Shown: piece by piece, positions 8,075 to 16,121 of the stretch
Numbering within the stretch: the first letter of the stretch is position 1
Layout: the number at the start of each line of letters is the position of its first letter
Assembly: GCA_965204655.1 (NCBI GenBank)
Contig: OZ241998.1
Span: 620,001 to 684,000, forward strand
Source: CATQHL01 sp965204655
GTDB taxonomy: Bacteria; Actinomycetota; Acidimicrobiia; Acidimicrobiales; CATQHL01
DNA length: 64,000 bases
Direction of reading: 5' to 3'
The notes under the pieces: model-generated
The model's input: the letters and a program-made list of their open reading frames with translations, nothing else
Told to the model about the DNA's origin: nothing
The model's database searches: none
Made by a program: the position numbers and the translations under genes

Positions 8075-9313
8075 TCAGCCGACCACCCCGGCGAGTCGCA
8101 GCGCCTCAGGGTCGAAGCCGTCCATCTCAGACAGGATCTCCTCGGTGTCGCGTCCTGGGGGCGGAGCACTCACCCCAAGGACGGCTGGCGTGCCGTGGAA
8201 GCGCACAGGAAGACCCGCTTGCCGCATTCGCCCTGCGGTGGGGTCGTCTGTTTCCAGAAAGAAGCCCCGCTGTGCCAACTGCGGGTCTTCAGGCAGATTC
8301 CGAAGCGGCACCGCAGGGCTGTTCGGCACGTCGCCGGCATCAAGGATGCGGCGGGCGTCGTCGGTGGACATCTCAGCGAGGCGTCGTCGGATCTCTCTCC
8401 ACGCTTCCCCTGCCGCCTTCTTGTTTCGATGTCTGCCGCCCATCGTGGAGATTTCCTCCCCCAGCGGCACCCCGAGGGAGTGACACAGAGCGGCGAACTG
8501 CCCGTCGGTGAGCGCCACGATGTATATCCATCCGTCCGAGGTCGGCAGGGGTTTCACGTGCGCCCCCGGGTCGGAGCGCTGCGACCCCTCGTAGTCCAGC
8601 AGAGTCTCCCTGCCCGCCGCATCCATCCACAGAAAGGCTGCTGAAACCTCCAGCATTGAGACCTCAACCGTCTGCCCCCCGGCTCCCCGCTCGCGTGCCA
8701 GCAAGGCCGCAGTGGCCGCTTGAACGGCGTAGAGAGCGGCCAGTTTGTCGGAGACGGTGTGACGAAGGTTGTGCGGCCTGCCCGTCTCCTCCTCGGCTTC
8801 GAGCGCCGCAAATCCGGACATAGCTTGAATGATGCCGTCGTAAGCAGGACGGGAAGCGTACGGCCCGTCCAGCCCGAATCCGGTAACCCAGATCACGATG
8901 ACCTCGGGGTTGACCTCCCGCAGATCTTCCGGGCGCAACCGCAAGCGTTTCGCCACGCTCGGACGGAAGTTCATAAAGACGAGATCCGCCTCCTTCGTCA
9001 GAGTCAGAACGAGCCTGTGCCCTTCTTCGGCGCGAAAATCGACCGTAGCCGCCCGCTTGGATCGGTTGGCCATCTGATACAAGCCCGATATCCCTCCTAC
9101 GGCCGGCCCGATGTGACGGATCACGTCCCCCGGTGCGGGAGGTTCGAGCTTGATGACGTCCGCCCCCTGATCGGCCAGGATGCCCGACGCCATCGGCGAT
9201 GCCAAGGCGGTGGAGATGTCCAGAACCCGAACTCCCGCCATCGGAGGGGCGCCAGGCGACGGCCTGTCTCGTGAGGAGGATCGCCAAGGCCCCCCTCGGG
9301 GCTGAGAATTCAT
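8075..9313 (-). CDS. CaiB/BaiF-family (type III) CoA transferase
   Basis: The family domain starts at residue 28 (GVRVLDISTALASPMASGILADQGADVIKLEPP) and continues with ANRSKRAATVDFRAEEGHRL, VFMNFRPSVAKRL, VIWVTGFGLDGPYASRPAYDG, HTVSDKLAALYAVQAATAAL (its Asp is at the usual catalytic position) and TVEVSMLE. I chose the ATG at 9313 (412 residues). The frame stays open upstream to 9640, but that part lies antisense to cofC and has no homology. Known: the family moves CoA between carboxylic acids, or racemises 2-methylacyl-CoA. The substrate is unknown. Confidence 0.88.
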   Translation of the reverse strand: MNSQPRGGPWRSSSRDRPSPGAPPMAGVRVLDISTALASPMASGILADQGADVIKLEPPAPGDVIRHIGPAVGGISGLYQMANRSKRAATVDFRAEEGHRLVLTLTKEADLVFMNFRPSVAKRLRLRPEDLREVNPEVIVIWVTGFGLDGPYASRPAYDGIIQAMSGFAALEAEEETGRPHNLRHTVSDKLAALYAVQAATAALLARERGAGGQTVEVSMLEVSAAFLWMDAAGRETLLDYEGSQRSDPGAHVKPLPTSDGWIYIVALTDGQFAALCHSLGVPLGEEISTMGGRHRNKKAAGEAWREIRRRLAEMSTDDARRILDAGDVPNSPAVPLRNLPEDPQLAQRGFFLETDDPTAGRMRQAGLPVRFHGTPAVLGVSAPPPGRDTEEILSEMDGFDPEALRLAGVVG

Positions 9314-9326
9314 GGGCAAAGCATAA

Positions 9327-10025
9327 ATGAGCATTAGTGAGAAAGGCGACAGCGAGAGCGGCTGCCCCCCGGCCTCCCGCCACCTCCGCTCCCCCGATCC
9401 CGAGCCTTCAGTAAACTCGCACGTAGTGCGTGCCGAAGGCGCAGCAGTGCTCGTTCCTCTCAAGGCTTTCAGACAAGCCAAGCTGCGCCTAGCGAAGGAA
9501 CTCAGCCCAGACGCCCGCAGCGCCTTAGTCCGGCGTCTCGCCGCCCGCGTCATTGAGAGCGCCTCTCCCATGGGGGTTTGGGTGGTTTGCGACGACGAGG
9601 AGGTGGCGGCTTGGGCGGAGCGCCAAGGCGCCGAGGTCATCTGGCGCCCAGGGAGAGGGTTGAACGGCGCAGTGTCAAGCGGTTTCCTCCACCTCGGCGG
9701 CCTGGGCTATGAGGAGGTGATCGTCTCCCACGGGGATTTGCCCCGGGCTGCAGGATTCGGTCACCTCGCAGGCTTCGACGGGGTCACCGCCGTGGGAGAC
9801 CGATCTGAAGACGGGACGAACGTGCTCTGCCTGCCGTCGTATGCCAGAGAGTTTCAATTCTCATATGGACCAGCCTCTTTCTCAAAGCACTGCGCTGAAG
9901 CGCGCCGTCTGGGATTGAATCTGAAGGTCGTGCGCGACCCCGACCTGGCCTGGGACGTGGATACCTGCGCAGACTTAGCCGAACTCAGAAAGTTGGGCTT
10001 GGAGTTGGGCTTTGATCAGGACTAG
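9327..10025 (+). CDS. cofC: 2-phospho-L-lactate / phosphoenolpyruvate guanylyltransferase (F420 biosynthesis)
   Basis: A 232-residue reading; the conserved part begins near residue 37 with AVLVPLKAFRQAKLRLA, so the true start may be the GTG at 9426. It has the CofC/FbiD nucleotidyltransferase pattern: ALVRRLAARVI, VWVVCDDEEVAAWA, GLNGAVSSG, VIVSHGDLPRA (metal-binding Asp), DRSEDGTNVLCLP, and FSYGPASFSKHCAEA. Known: it activates the phospho-acid with GTP in coenzyme F420 synthesis. The presence of F420 supports an actinobacterial host. It is divergent from the CoA transferase, with only 13 bp between the two starts. Confidence 0.9.
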   Translation: MSISEKGDSESGCPPASRHLRSPDPEPSVNSHVVRAEGAAVLVPLKAFRQAKLRLAKELSPDARSALVRRLAARVIESASPMGVWVVCDDEEVAAWAERQGAEVIWRPGRGLNGAVSSGFLHLGGLGYEEVIVSHGDLPRAAGFGHLAGFDGVTAVGDRSEDGTNVLCLPSYAREFQFSYGPASFSKHCAEARRLGLNLKVVRDPDLAWDVDTCADLAELRKLGLELGFDQD

Positions 10026-10058
10026 CCCCCTAGCCCCCAGCCCCCTAGCCCCCAGCCC

Positions 10059-10991
10059 CTAGCCCAGTTTGGGGCGGCGACCCCGGCCCTTTAAGACCTT
10101 CCTGCTCCCGGTCGGAGGCAGCCAGCGGAAAAATCGGCTGGCCACCACCGTCGCTCCGAGCAACCAGGAAGCCATGACCACCACCTCCGTCCAATTCCAG
10201 GCGACCGAGGCTAAGGCCGGGTTCAAAGACTTAGAAAGCATGCTCACGAACGGCTTGAGCGGGGTGATGTCGCCGATGATCCTCAACCAAGCGGGAGCGG
10301 CATCCATGGGCAGGAAAACGTCGGAGACGAACGCCATCGGAAGGATCGTGGCGTTCGCCAGGGCGGGCGCCGCGGAGCCGCTAGGGGCCACCGAACACAT
10401 GCCCAGGCCCATGGCTGCGAAGGTCGTCGTGCCGAAGAAGAAGACGACCAACCCCACCGGAAACTGCGCAGCCGTCGGGAGCGAGACGCCGAAGGCCAAT
10501 ACCCCCACGAAGATCATCAACACGAACGCCACAAAGGCGAGCAGTACGCTCGAAATCACGGTCCCTGTCAGATACGCCCAACTGGGAGTCGGGGTAGAGC
10601 GGATTCGTTTGAGGAACCCTTCATCCCTCTGTATGGCCAGGCCGATGCAAAGGTTGGTGTAAGTGGCTGTGGCGGCAGCGAAGCTGCCTATGCCCACGGC
10701 GTAGAACTGCGCCAGGGGAACCTGCACCCCCCCGACATCCACCTCGCCGTCTATCAGCGACGCCAGCAGCACGAACATCATGAGCGGGAAGGCCAGGGTG
10801 AAGAAGGCCGCTACCGGCGTTCGCCAGATGTTGATCTGATAGACGCACAGCCACGTCCACACCAGACGCAGATTGCTCGGCCTGCCTACCAACTCGCCCC
10901 CCTCCCGGCTGGAACCTTCGGCTGAACTCTCAGGCGGACTCTCTGCTGGATTCTCGGCTGGGCTGATTGTCTCGGCAGTTTCCGCGCTCAT
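10059..10991 (-). CDS. ABC-2 type transporter permease
   Basis: A 310-residue protein when started at the ATG at 10991, which overlaps the stop of the ATPase gene (ATGA). Six hydrophobic segments are seen in the pattern of DrrB-like exporters: TPVAAFFTLAFPLMMFVLLA, FYAVGIGSFAAATATY, ISSVLLAFVAFVLMIFVGVL, FPVGLVVFFFGTTTF, ALANATILPMAFVSDVF and the C-terminal VVVMASWLLGATVVA. Residues 6-32 are Glu/Ser/Pro repeats. Known: it forms the membrane channel of an exporter powered by the adjacent ATPase. The substrate is unknown. Confidence 0.9.
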   Translation of the reverse strand: MSAETAETISPAENPAESPPESSAEGSSREGGELVGRPSNLRLVWTWLCVYQINIWRTPVAAFFTLAFPLMMFVLLASLIDGEVDVGGVQVPLAQFYAVGIGSFAAATATYTNLCIGLAIQRDEGFLKRIRSTPTPSWAYLTGTVISSVLLAFVAFVLMIFVGVLAFGVSLPTAAQFPVGLVVFFFGTTTFAAMGLGMCSVAPSGSAAPALANATILPMAFVSDVFLPMDAAPAWLRIIGDITPLKPFVSMLSKSLNPALASVAWNWTEVVVMASWLLGATVVASRFFRWLPPTGSRKVLKGRGRRPKLG

Positions 10992-11917
10992 TGCTCCAGG
11001 GGGCTTTCCTCGCCAACCAGCGACAGGTACATCTCCTCCAAACTCGGATTCTTTACGCTCAGGTCTTCCAGTTCCAGACCTCGGCCGGCAGCCCATCCGG
11101 TGATCTCCGCAAGATCGGCGGTGGGGCGTTCCAGAAACACTTCCACGTGGTTGCTTGCTGGGTCGAGCCCCTCCCTCAGGCGTTCGGGAAGTTCTCCTGG
11201 GTCAAAGCCCTCCGACAGCCTGAAGTTCAGCGTCGGACGCTGTTTTTCCAGGAGAGATTCAAGCGAACCAGAGGCTGCTATCTTCCCCGCGCTGAGTATC
11301 GCTATCCGATCCGCCAAATACTGGGCCTCCTCCATGTAATGGGTGGTGAGCAGGATGGTCTTGCCCAGGTCGCGAAGCCCGTCCACCGTCTCCCAGGCGC
11401 GTCGACGGGCCGCCGGATCGAAACCGGTGGTCGGCTCATCCAGGAAGATCAGGTCGGGATCCCCTATCAAGGCAACCGCCAACTCCAGCCGGCGGCGCTC
11501 CCCCCCGGAAAGGGACTTGATTCGCCGCTTGCGCTTGTCCGCCAGCCCTACCAACTCCAGAACCTTGCCGACAGCAAGTCGCCGCGGGTATGCGACGCCG
11601 GTAAAAGACAAGGTGTCGCCGACCGTCAGTTCCCCGCCCTGCCAAGTCTCCTGAGGCACTACGCCGATCCGCTCGCGGAACTCACGGCGGCGCTGAGAAG
11701 GGTTGAAGCCTAAAACCCTCACCTCTCCCCCGCTGGGCTCGCGGTGACCTTCCATGATTTCCACGGTGGTCGACTTGCCCGCCCCGTTCGGCCCCAGCAG
11801 GGCGAACACCTCCCCGGCGGCGACTTCAAAGGAAATTCCCCGCACAGCGGGGACTTCGCCATAGTTCTTAGTGAGGTCTCGCACCACAATGACAGCGTTC
11901 GAGCTATTCGAACTCAA
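10988..11917 (-). CDS. ABC transporter ATP-binding protein, DrrA/CcmA type
   Basis: A 309-residue protein with Walker A GPNGAGKSTT, Q-loop VVPQETW, signature LSGGERRRLELAVAL, Walker B LIFLDEPTTGFD and H-loop LLTTHYMEEAQ. The C-terminal 90 residues match the DrrA-type extension. It overlaps both neighbours by 4 bp (ATGA), so 12774 to 10059 is one translationally coupled operon: membrane protein, ATPase, permease. Known role: energising drug, lipid or antibiotic export. Confidence 0.93.
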   Translation of the reverse strand: MSSNSSNAVIVVRDLTKNYGEVPAVRGISFEVAAGEVFALLGPNGAGKSTTVEIMEGHREPSGGEVRVLGFNPSQRRREFRERIGVVPQETWQGGELTVGDTLSFTGVAYPRRLAVGKVLELVGLADKRKRRIKSLSGGERRRLELAVALIGDPDLIFLDEPTTGFDPAARRRAWETVDGLRDLGKTILLTTHYMEEAQYLADRIAILSAGKIAASGSLESLLEKQRPTLNFRLSEGFDPGELPERLREGLDPASNHVEVFLERPTADLAEITGWAAGRGLELEDLSVKNPSLEEMYLSLVGEESPLEQ

Positions 11918-12774
11918 GGATTACCCACTTCGGGGGGGCGCTGACGAGCGCGCTTCCTTAAGGCTTGCGCCTCCAGCAGGCTGAGCATCCCGGGATATCC
12001 CGGGACACGCGCAAGACTCTTAGCCAGGAAGTACAGCCCGCAGGCCACCACAAGCACGTATAGGGGCCAGTTGATGAGCAGCCGGATCAGCACGTAGGAG
12101 TTGGCTGACGTCTGACCCAGCAACCAGATATCAAAAGTAGCGGAACCGGCGAGTATCAAGCCGAACACAATGAGCGTCCTGTCTACCGGCTTTCGGAACT
12201 CGGGCAAGTGACAGACCTCATCGTTTATGCCCAGGGTCCTCCGAAGGGAGATGTCCACAAACCGCCATTTCAAGGGGACTGAAAGAGCCACCCCCAGCGC
12301 TATGCAGTACTTATAGAAGATGCCGATTCCGAAATAAACGTCCTCGTTATCGGCGATGATCCCAACCACACCCCTCACCAGAACCGCAGCGATGACCAGC
12401 GGCAGCAGCACCCCGATGGCAACCCCCATCCGAGCCCTTAGGGCAGCCCCAGCCGCGCCGATCACTGTGGTGGCGATGATCGCCACCGTCAGACTGACCC
12501 ATCTGTTGAAGACGAGGAAGGCAACGACCGAGAGCAAGGCGTCGTAGCCAACCCACCAAGGCAGGATCAGGTCGTCGGCGTCTTCAAGCGGTCGGCTGAA
12601 CACCTCCGACGTTTCGCAATCCGGTTGCGGCTCCTCGCCCTCCGGATGATTCATGCCCGCGGAATTCATGCCCGCGGGCACTCGCACTTCTCCACTCTGC
12701 TGTTGAAGGCTCTTCTTGAATATCCCTGCTGAAGGCGGTTCGTACGCCGAATTCAGGGGCTGACAGCCATCCAA
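11914..12774 (-). CDS. DUF3159-like membrane protein
   Basis: A 286-residue protein. Residues 1-68 are soluble and carry a doubled (V)PAGMNSAGMN segment, so the start is uncertain; ATGs at 12672 and 12654 are possible alternatives. Six hydrophobic segments follow, including ALLSVVAFLVFNRWVSL, VLLPLVIAAVLVRGVVG, TLIVFGLILAGSATFDIWLL and LINWPLYVLVVACGLYFL. The arrangement resembles the actinobacterial DUF3159 / septation-protein-A-like family, which has no proven function. It overlaps the ATPase gene by 4 bp and the MDMPI-family gene by 22 bp. Confidence 0.6.
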   Translation of the reverse strand: MDGCQPLNSAYEPPSAGIFKKSLQQQSGEVRVPAGMNSAGMNHPEGEEPQPDCETSEVFSRPLEDADDLILPWWVGYDALLSVVAFLVFNRWVSLTVAIIATTVIGAAGAALRARMGVAIGVLLPLVIAAVLVRGVVGIIADNEDVYFGIGIFYKYCIALGVALSVPLKWRFVDISLRRTLGINDEVCHLPEFRKPVDRTLIVFGLILAGSATFDIWLLGQTSANSYVLIRLLINWPLYVLVVACGLYFLAKSLARVPGYPGMLSLLEAQALRKRARQRPPEVGNP

Positions 12775-13505
12775 GCTTCGGCGACCTCCCTGTCGCCAAA
12801 AACCTCGAGTTCGTCAAGCTCGATGCGCTCCCACAGCGCGAGGATCAACTGCTCGGCGGTTCCCCGCACAGCAGCATCAGCACGCCCGTGTTCTCTCTTC
12901 ACGCAAAGACGGTCGTCCTCTATCCGGCACATCCATTCCCCCTCCCCGTCAGTGCGGTGCAGGTGCAAGCTGCCTTCCGGTCTGGCAACGCCTTGCCTTT
13001 CCTGCATCATGGGAATAAGCACGTCAAACATCTCATCCACGCCGTCCGCGGCGAAGTCGCCATTGAATCCTGCTGGGTCTCCGATCGCCGACTGAGCGTC
13101 CCAGCGGTGGATGGCGGTCTCGTGCGCCATGCGACGGTGATAGAAACTGCCTGGCCGGTCTCTCCCCCAAACCTGGATTTTGTCATCGGGGTACAGGAAC
13201 TCCAACTGCTCCAGCAGATCTCCCAGAGCCTTGATGAAGCATTCGGCTGCCTCCTCTTTGCACTCGATCTTCTCGACTCTCCGAAGATACTGCGAAGCAT
13301 CGAAACCCCTCTTATAAAACCCTCTTTTCATGATCTTCTTGACCACGGACGAATACACTTTTACCATATGATCTACTAGACGTTCCAGGTTCCAGTCCGG
13401 GCAACCCGGTACCGCTGCGGTCAGGTGCTCCGGGGAGATCAGGCAGGCGAACTTCTCCGCCTCGAGAAGAATCTCCTCCATGTAGCTTTCCCTGGATCGT
13501 TCCAT
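12753..13505 (-). CDS. Maleylpyruvate isomerase-family mycothiol-dependent protein
   Basis: A 250-residue protein of the DinB/MDMPI type. The N-terminal four-helix part has PGCPDWNLERLVDHMVKVYSS and RRMAHETAIHRWDAQ, which carry the histidine metal ligands of the family. The C-terminal domain (MDMPI_C) includes LHLHRTDGEGEWMCRI and AAVRGTAEQLILALWER. Known: family members bind divalent metal and use mycothiol for isomerisation or detoxification, and mycothiol is specific to actinobacteria. It is the first gene of the ABC exporter operon, overlapping the next gene. The exact reaction is unknown. Confidence 0.88.
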   Translation of the reverse strand: MERSRESYMEEILLEAEKFACLISPEHLTAAVPGCPDWNLERLVDHMVKVYSSVVKKIMKRGFYKRGFDASQYLRRVEKIECKEEAAECFIKALGDLLEQLEFLYPDDKIQVWGRDRPGSFYHRRMAHETAIHRWDAQSAIGDPAGFNGDFAADGVDEMFDVLIPMMQERQGVARPEGSLHLHRTDGEGEWMCRIEDDRLCVKREHGRADAAVRGTAEQLILALWERIELDELEVFGDREVAEAWMAVSP

Positions 13506-13681
13506 AAGTTTCCGTCCTCCCTTGAAATCTTTAAGTCGGAATAACTATCAGAGGGATTACCCTACAGTTTCTTGAACATTGTCTCGAATCACCCCGAATC
13601 AGCTATCGTCGCAGCATCCCCGGATCACACCGATTCTGCCACCGACTCGGGGCGCACTGAACGCGTAGAAGGAGCGTACCA

Positions 13682-14131
13682 ATGAGCCGAAGTTTTGCTT
13701 TTGATGTGGACGCCCTGCGAACTTTCCTCCACCTTCTGAGTGTTTCGGTGTGGGTAGGCGGACAGATCGTGGTGGCGGGGCTGATCCCGTTGGTCCGCAA
13801 AGTCAGTGCACAGGTGAGCGTCCCCGAAGGCGAACCGAGCGTGACTCAAAAAATCGCACGACGCTTCAGCAGGGTCGCTTGGCCCTTCTACGCTCTGGCA
13901 ATAATCACCGGCCTTTGGAACATAGAAGCCGTCGCAAGGGACTGGGGCGAAACCACCCTGGGATGGAGGGTGGGCTTCTTCGCGAAGCTCATCTTGGTGG
14001 CTCTTTCGGGGGTCGGGGCCTGGCTGCACGGCAGAGCCAAGCGGGCGCCCGAGCGTGCGATTTTCGCCTCTCTGGCGTCTCTCTCCGCTCTAGCAGCGCT
14101 CCTTCTGGCCGCCAGTTTCACATCCGGCTAG
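13682..14131 (+). CDS. CopD-like membrane protein
   Basis: A 149-residue protein with four membrane helices: RTFLHLLSVSVWVGGQIVVAG, VAWPFYALAIITGLWNI, GFFAKLILVALSGVGAWLHG and ASLASLSALAALLLAA. The first helix carries the H-x(5)-WVG pattern and the third the KLxLV pattern of the CopD / DUF2269-like superfamily. Known: relatives take part in copper handling or are haem-linked membrane proteins. No copper genes are nearby, so the function is inferred only from the fold. Confidence 0.7.
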   Translation: MSRSFAFDVDALRTFLHLLSVSVWVGGQIVVAGLIPLVRKVSAQVSVPEGEPSVTQKIARRFSRVAWPFYALAIITGLWNIEAVARDWGETTLGWRVGFFAKLILVALSGVGAWLHGRAKRAPERAIFASLASLSALAALLLAASFTSG

Positions 14132-14295
14132 ATTTCCCTCGCCCGCGCCTTTTCGTCCCCTTTTACCCCTGCCCCCTTTTGCCCTGCCCCCTTTTTACCT
14201 AGCGCCCTCTGTCTAGTTCTTTCCGACTAGCTCCCTCAGTTCCCCTTATTTAGCTCCCTTCTTCTAGTTCCCTCAGTTCCCTCTGCTTAGTCTGC

Positions 14296-14457
14296 TTAGT
14301 CTTCTTTCGACTCTTTTTTCTTGGAGCTTCTGCCCAGGAGTTTTCCAAGCAGGGTGAACACTTTTCCGAGAATTTTGCCTACTAATTTCAGGACTGTTTT
14401 CAAAAGCTTCCAAAGCCCTCCGAGGAGACGCTTCAAGAACTCCCAGAACTCTTTCAT
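14296..14457 (-). CDS. 53-residue cationic amphipathic peptide
   Basis: A short gene read directly from the sequence. From the ATG at 14457 it encodes 53 residues beginning MKEFWEFLKRLLGGLWKLLK, then TVLKLVGKILGKVFTLLGKL and a Ser/Lys/Glu-rich tail ending KED before a TAA. A clear ribosome binding site (AAAGGAAG) lies about 7 nt upstream. Leu, Lys and Trp alternate as in a long amphipathic helix, with a strong positive charge and no signal peptide. It resembles leaderless bacteriocins of the aureocin A53 kind in composition only. It could also be a membrane-active toxin or a small membrane-surface protein. No immunity gene is evident. Confidence 0.7.
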   Translation of the reverse strand: MKEFWEFLKRLLGGLWKLLKTVLKLVGKILGKVFTLLGKLLGRSSKKKESKED

Positions 14458-14562
14458 ATTCAACTTCCTTTCTTAGCCAGCGGCTGCAATATCAGCAGTA
14501 ATACCGGCCGCAATATCTGCTGCAGATATCAGCAGCCGTTCCGCTGTGATGAGGCTACTACC

Positions 14563-15291
14563 TCAGACGCTTCGGGCAGGAGGATCCTCCTGCTGCGGCT
14601 GAGCCTCTGCTCCAGTCTCAGTGAACACGTGCCCGAACACGTGCCTCAACACCCAGGTGTACATGGCGATTCCGCTGGCTACGCCGGCGTTGATCGAGCG
14701 GGTAGAGCCGAACTGGGCTATACATCGCATCGAATCGCAGACATCCACGGCTTCGGGCGACAATCCCGGCCCTTCCTGACCGAAGAAGAGCAAGCAGCGC
14801 AACGGCAGTCCGTGCGTTTCCAATGCGACCGCCCCGGGGAGATTGTCAATTCCGATCGTCTCCAGACCCTCCCCCTCCGCCCAGGTCTTCAGATCAGCAA
14901 CCCTCTCGTGATGATGAATCTTCTGGTAGCGGTCGGTCACCATGGCGCCGCGACGGTTCCAGCGCTTCCGCCCGACTATATGAACCGCCTGAGCGCCGAA
15001 GGCGTTGGCGTTCCGCACCGCTGCGCCGATGTTGAGGTCATGCCGCCAGTTCTCAATAGCGACGTGGAAGGGGTGGCGCCTGCCCTCTAAGTCCTCCACG
15101 ATGGCTTCGTGCCGCCAGTAGCGGTAGCGGTCTATGACGTTCCGACGGTCGCCTTCCTTCAATAGTTCGGGGTCCAGACGAGGATCGTCTGGCCACGGCA
15201 GTCCGTGCGGACCTACTCCGACTGAGGGCATGTTTGTCTGCGCTGTCTGCTTCCGTTCACTCTCGCTCGCACTCGCCTGCTCTGCAGGCAT
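14563..15291 (-). CDS. SPOUT (TrmH/SpoU) family RNA methyltransferase
   Basis: A 242-residue protein when started at the ATG at 15291, which overlaps the stop of the hemolysin III gene (TGATG). The three SPOUT motifs are present: DLNIGAAVRNANAFGAQAVH, LLFFGQEGPGLSPEAVDVCD and STRSINAGVASGIAMYTWVL, which form the SAM-binding knot. Known: the family 2'-O-methylates ribose in tRNA or rRNA. The target base cannot be inferred. The frame extends upstream to 15423, but that part lies inside the neighbouring gene. Confidence 0.92.
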   Translation of the reverse strand: MPAEQASASESERKQTAQTNMPSVGVGPHGLPWPDDPRLDPELLKEGDRRNVIDRYRYWRHEAIVEDLEGRRHPFHVAIENWRHDLNIGAAVRNANAFGAQAVHIVGRKRWNRRGAMVTDRYQKIHHHERVADLKTWAEGEGLETIGIDNLPGAVALETHGLPLRCLLFFGQEGPGLSPEAVDVCDSMRCIAQFGSTRSINAGVASGIAMYTWVLRHVFGHVFTETGAEAQPQQEDPPARSV

Positions 15292-16067
15292 CACAAGGCG
15301 GGGAGTATCCAGAACGCCACCACGCAGTAATGACAGGCCGCTGCGCCGATCACGTTCAGGTGCCACACCTCGTGATAGCCGAAAGTTTTCGCTTGCGGGT
15401 ACGGGAACCGCGCTCCTAGACACAGCGCCCCTGCCCCGTAGAAAATCACACCAACCACTATCAGGACGGCCGCTAAGGGGCCGAGATTCCTCGTCAGACT
15501 AGGCAAGGCGAACAGCCCCACGCCTCCAACCGCCAGAAAGACGCCGTTCATGAGCCCGAAGGGCGGATAAGAAACGAAGAGGCGGAGGACAATCCCCACT
15601 GCGATCAGACCCAGCGCCAATGCGGGCACCCACACCCGCACAGATCCTTGCGCCCCCAACCCGATGATGGCGGCGTTGCTTCCGGCTATGAGAAAGAAAA
15701 TGGCCAGATGGTCGATCTTTCGCATGATCAGCCAACCGGTGTCACTCCAGCGCCCGCGGTGAAAAACTGCGCTCGCCACAAACATCTGCAGCAGCGACCA
15801 GCCGTAGAGGGCAAGCACTGTCCTCTGCCCGCCCTCCGGAGCGCGCACCAGCAGGTAGACGAACCCCGCCACAGCGAAGGGGGCGGCCAGAAGGTGGCTC
15901 CAGCCCCTGAGGGAAGGAGGGTTCAGGGAACTCCGGCGATATGGGTCATCCGCTAGACGAGATTCGGTTCGGGCGCTCCCTGCGGTTTTCTTCAAGGGCG
16001 TCTTCCTCGAGTTGGTCTCCGTTGAGTCCGCTGCGCTTTTGCCGCTCACCCTGGGGACTCCCGTCAA
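15291..16067 (-). CDS. Hemolysin III / PAQR family membrane protein
   Basis: A 258-residue protein with seven predicted helices and the metal-site signatures of the family: AVFHRGRWSDTGWLIMRKID (SxxxH and D) and the C-terminal HEVWHLNVIGAAACHY (HxxxH). The first 45 residues are polar, vary in composition and have no family match, so translation may start later. Known: PAQR proteins bind zinc and are related to adiponectin-receptor ceramidases; bacterial members have unclear roles. It is coupled to the RNA methyltransferase. Confidence 0.9.
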   Translation of the reverse strand: MTGVPRVSGKSAADSTETNSRKTPLKKTAGSARTESRLADDPYRRSSLNPPSLRGWSHLLAAPFAVAGFVYLLVRAPEGGQRTVLALYGWSLLQMFVASAVFHRGRWSDTGWLIMRKIDHLAIFFLIAGSNAAIIGLGAQGSVRVWVPALALGLIAVGIVLRLFVSYPPFGLMNGVFLAVGGVGLFALPSLTRNLGPLAAVLIVVGVIFYGAGALCLGARFPYPQAKTFGYHEVWHLNVIGAAACHYCVVAFWILPAL

Positions 16068-16121
16068 ATTGCTGCCAGATTCTTGCTGCCAGATTCCCGT
16101 CAGATTGCCGTCAGTTCCCCG

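Noticed and set aside
9314..9640. N-terminal extension of the CoA transferase to 521 residues
   Set aside because: The extra 109 codons lie antisense to cofC and have no family similarity; the ATG at 9313 gives the normal length.
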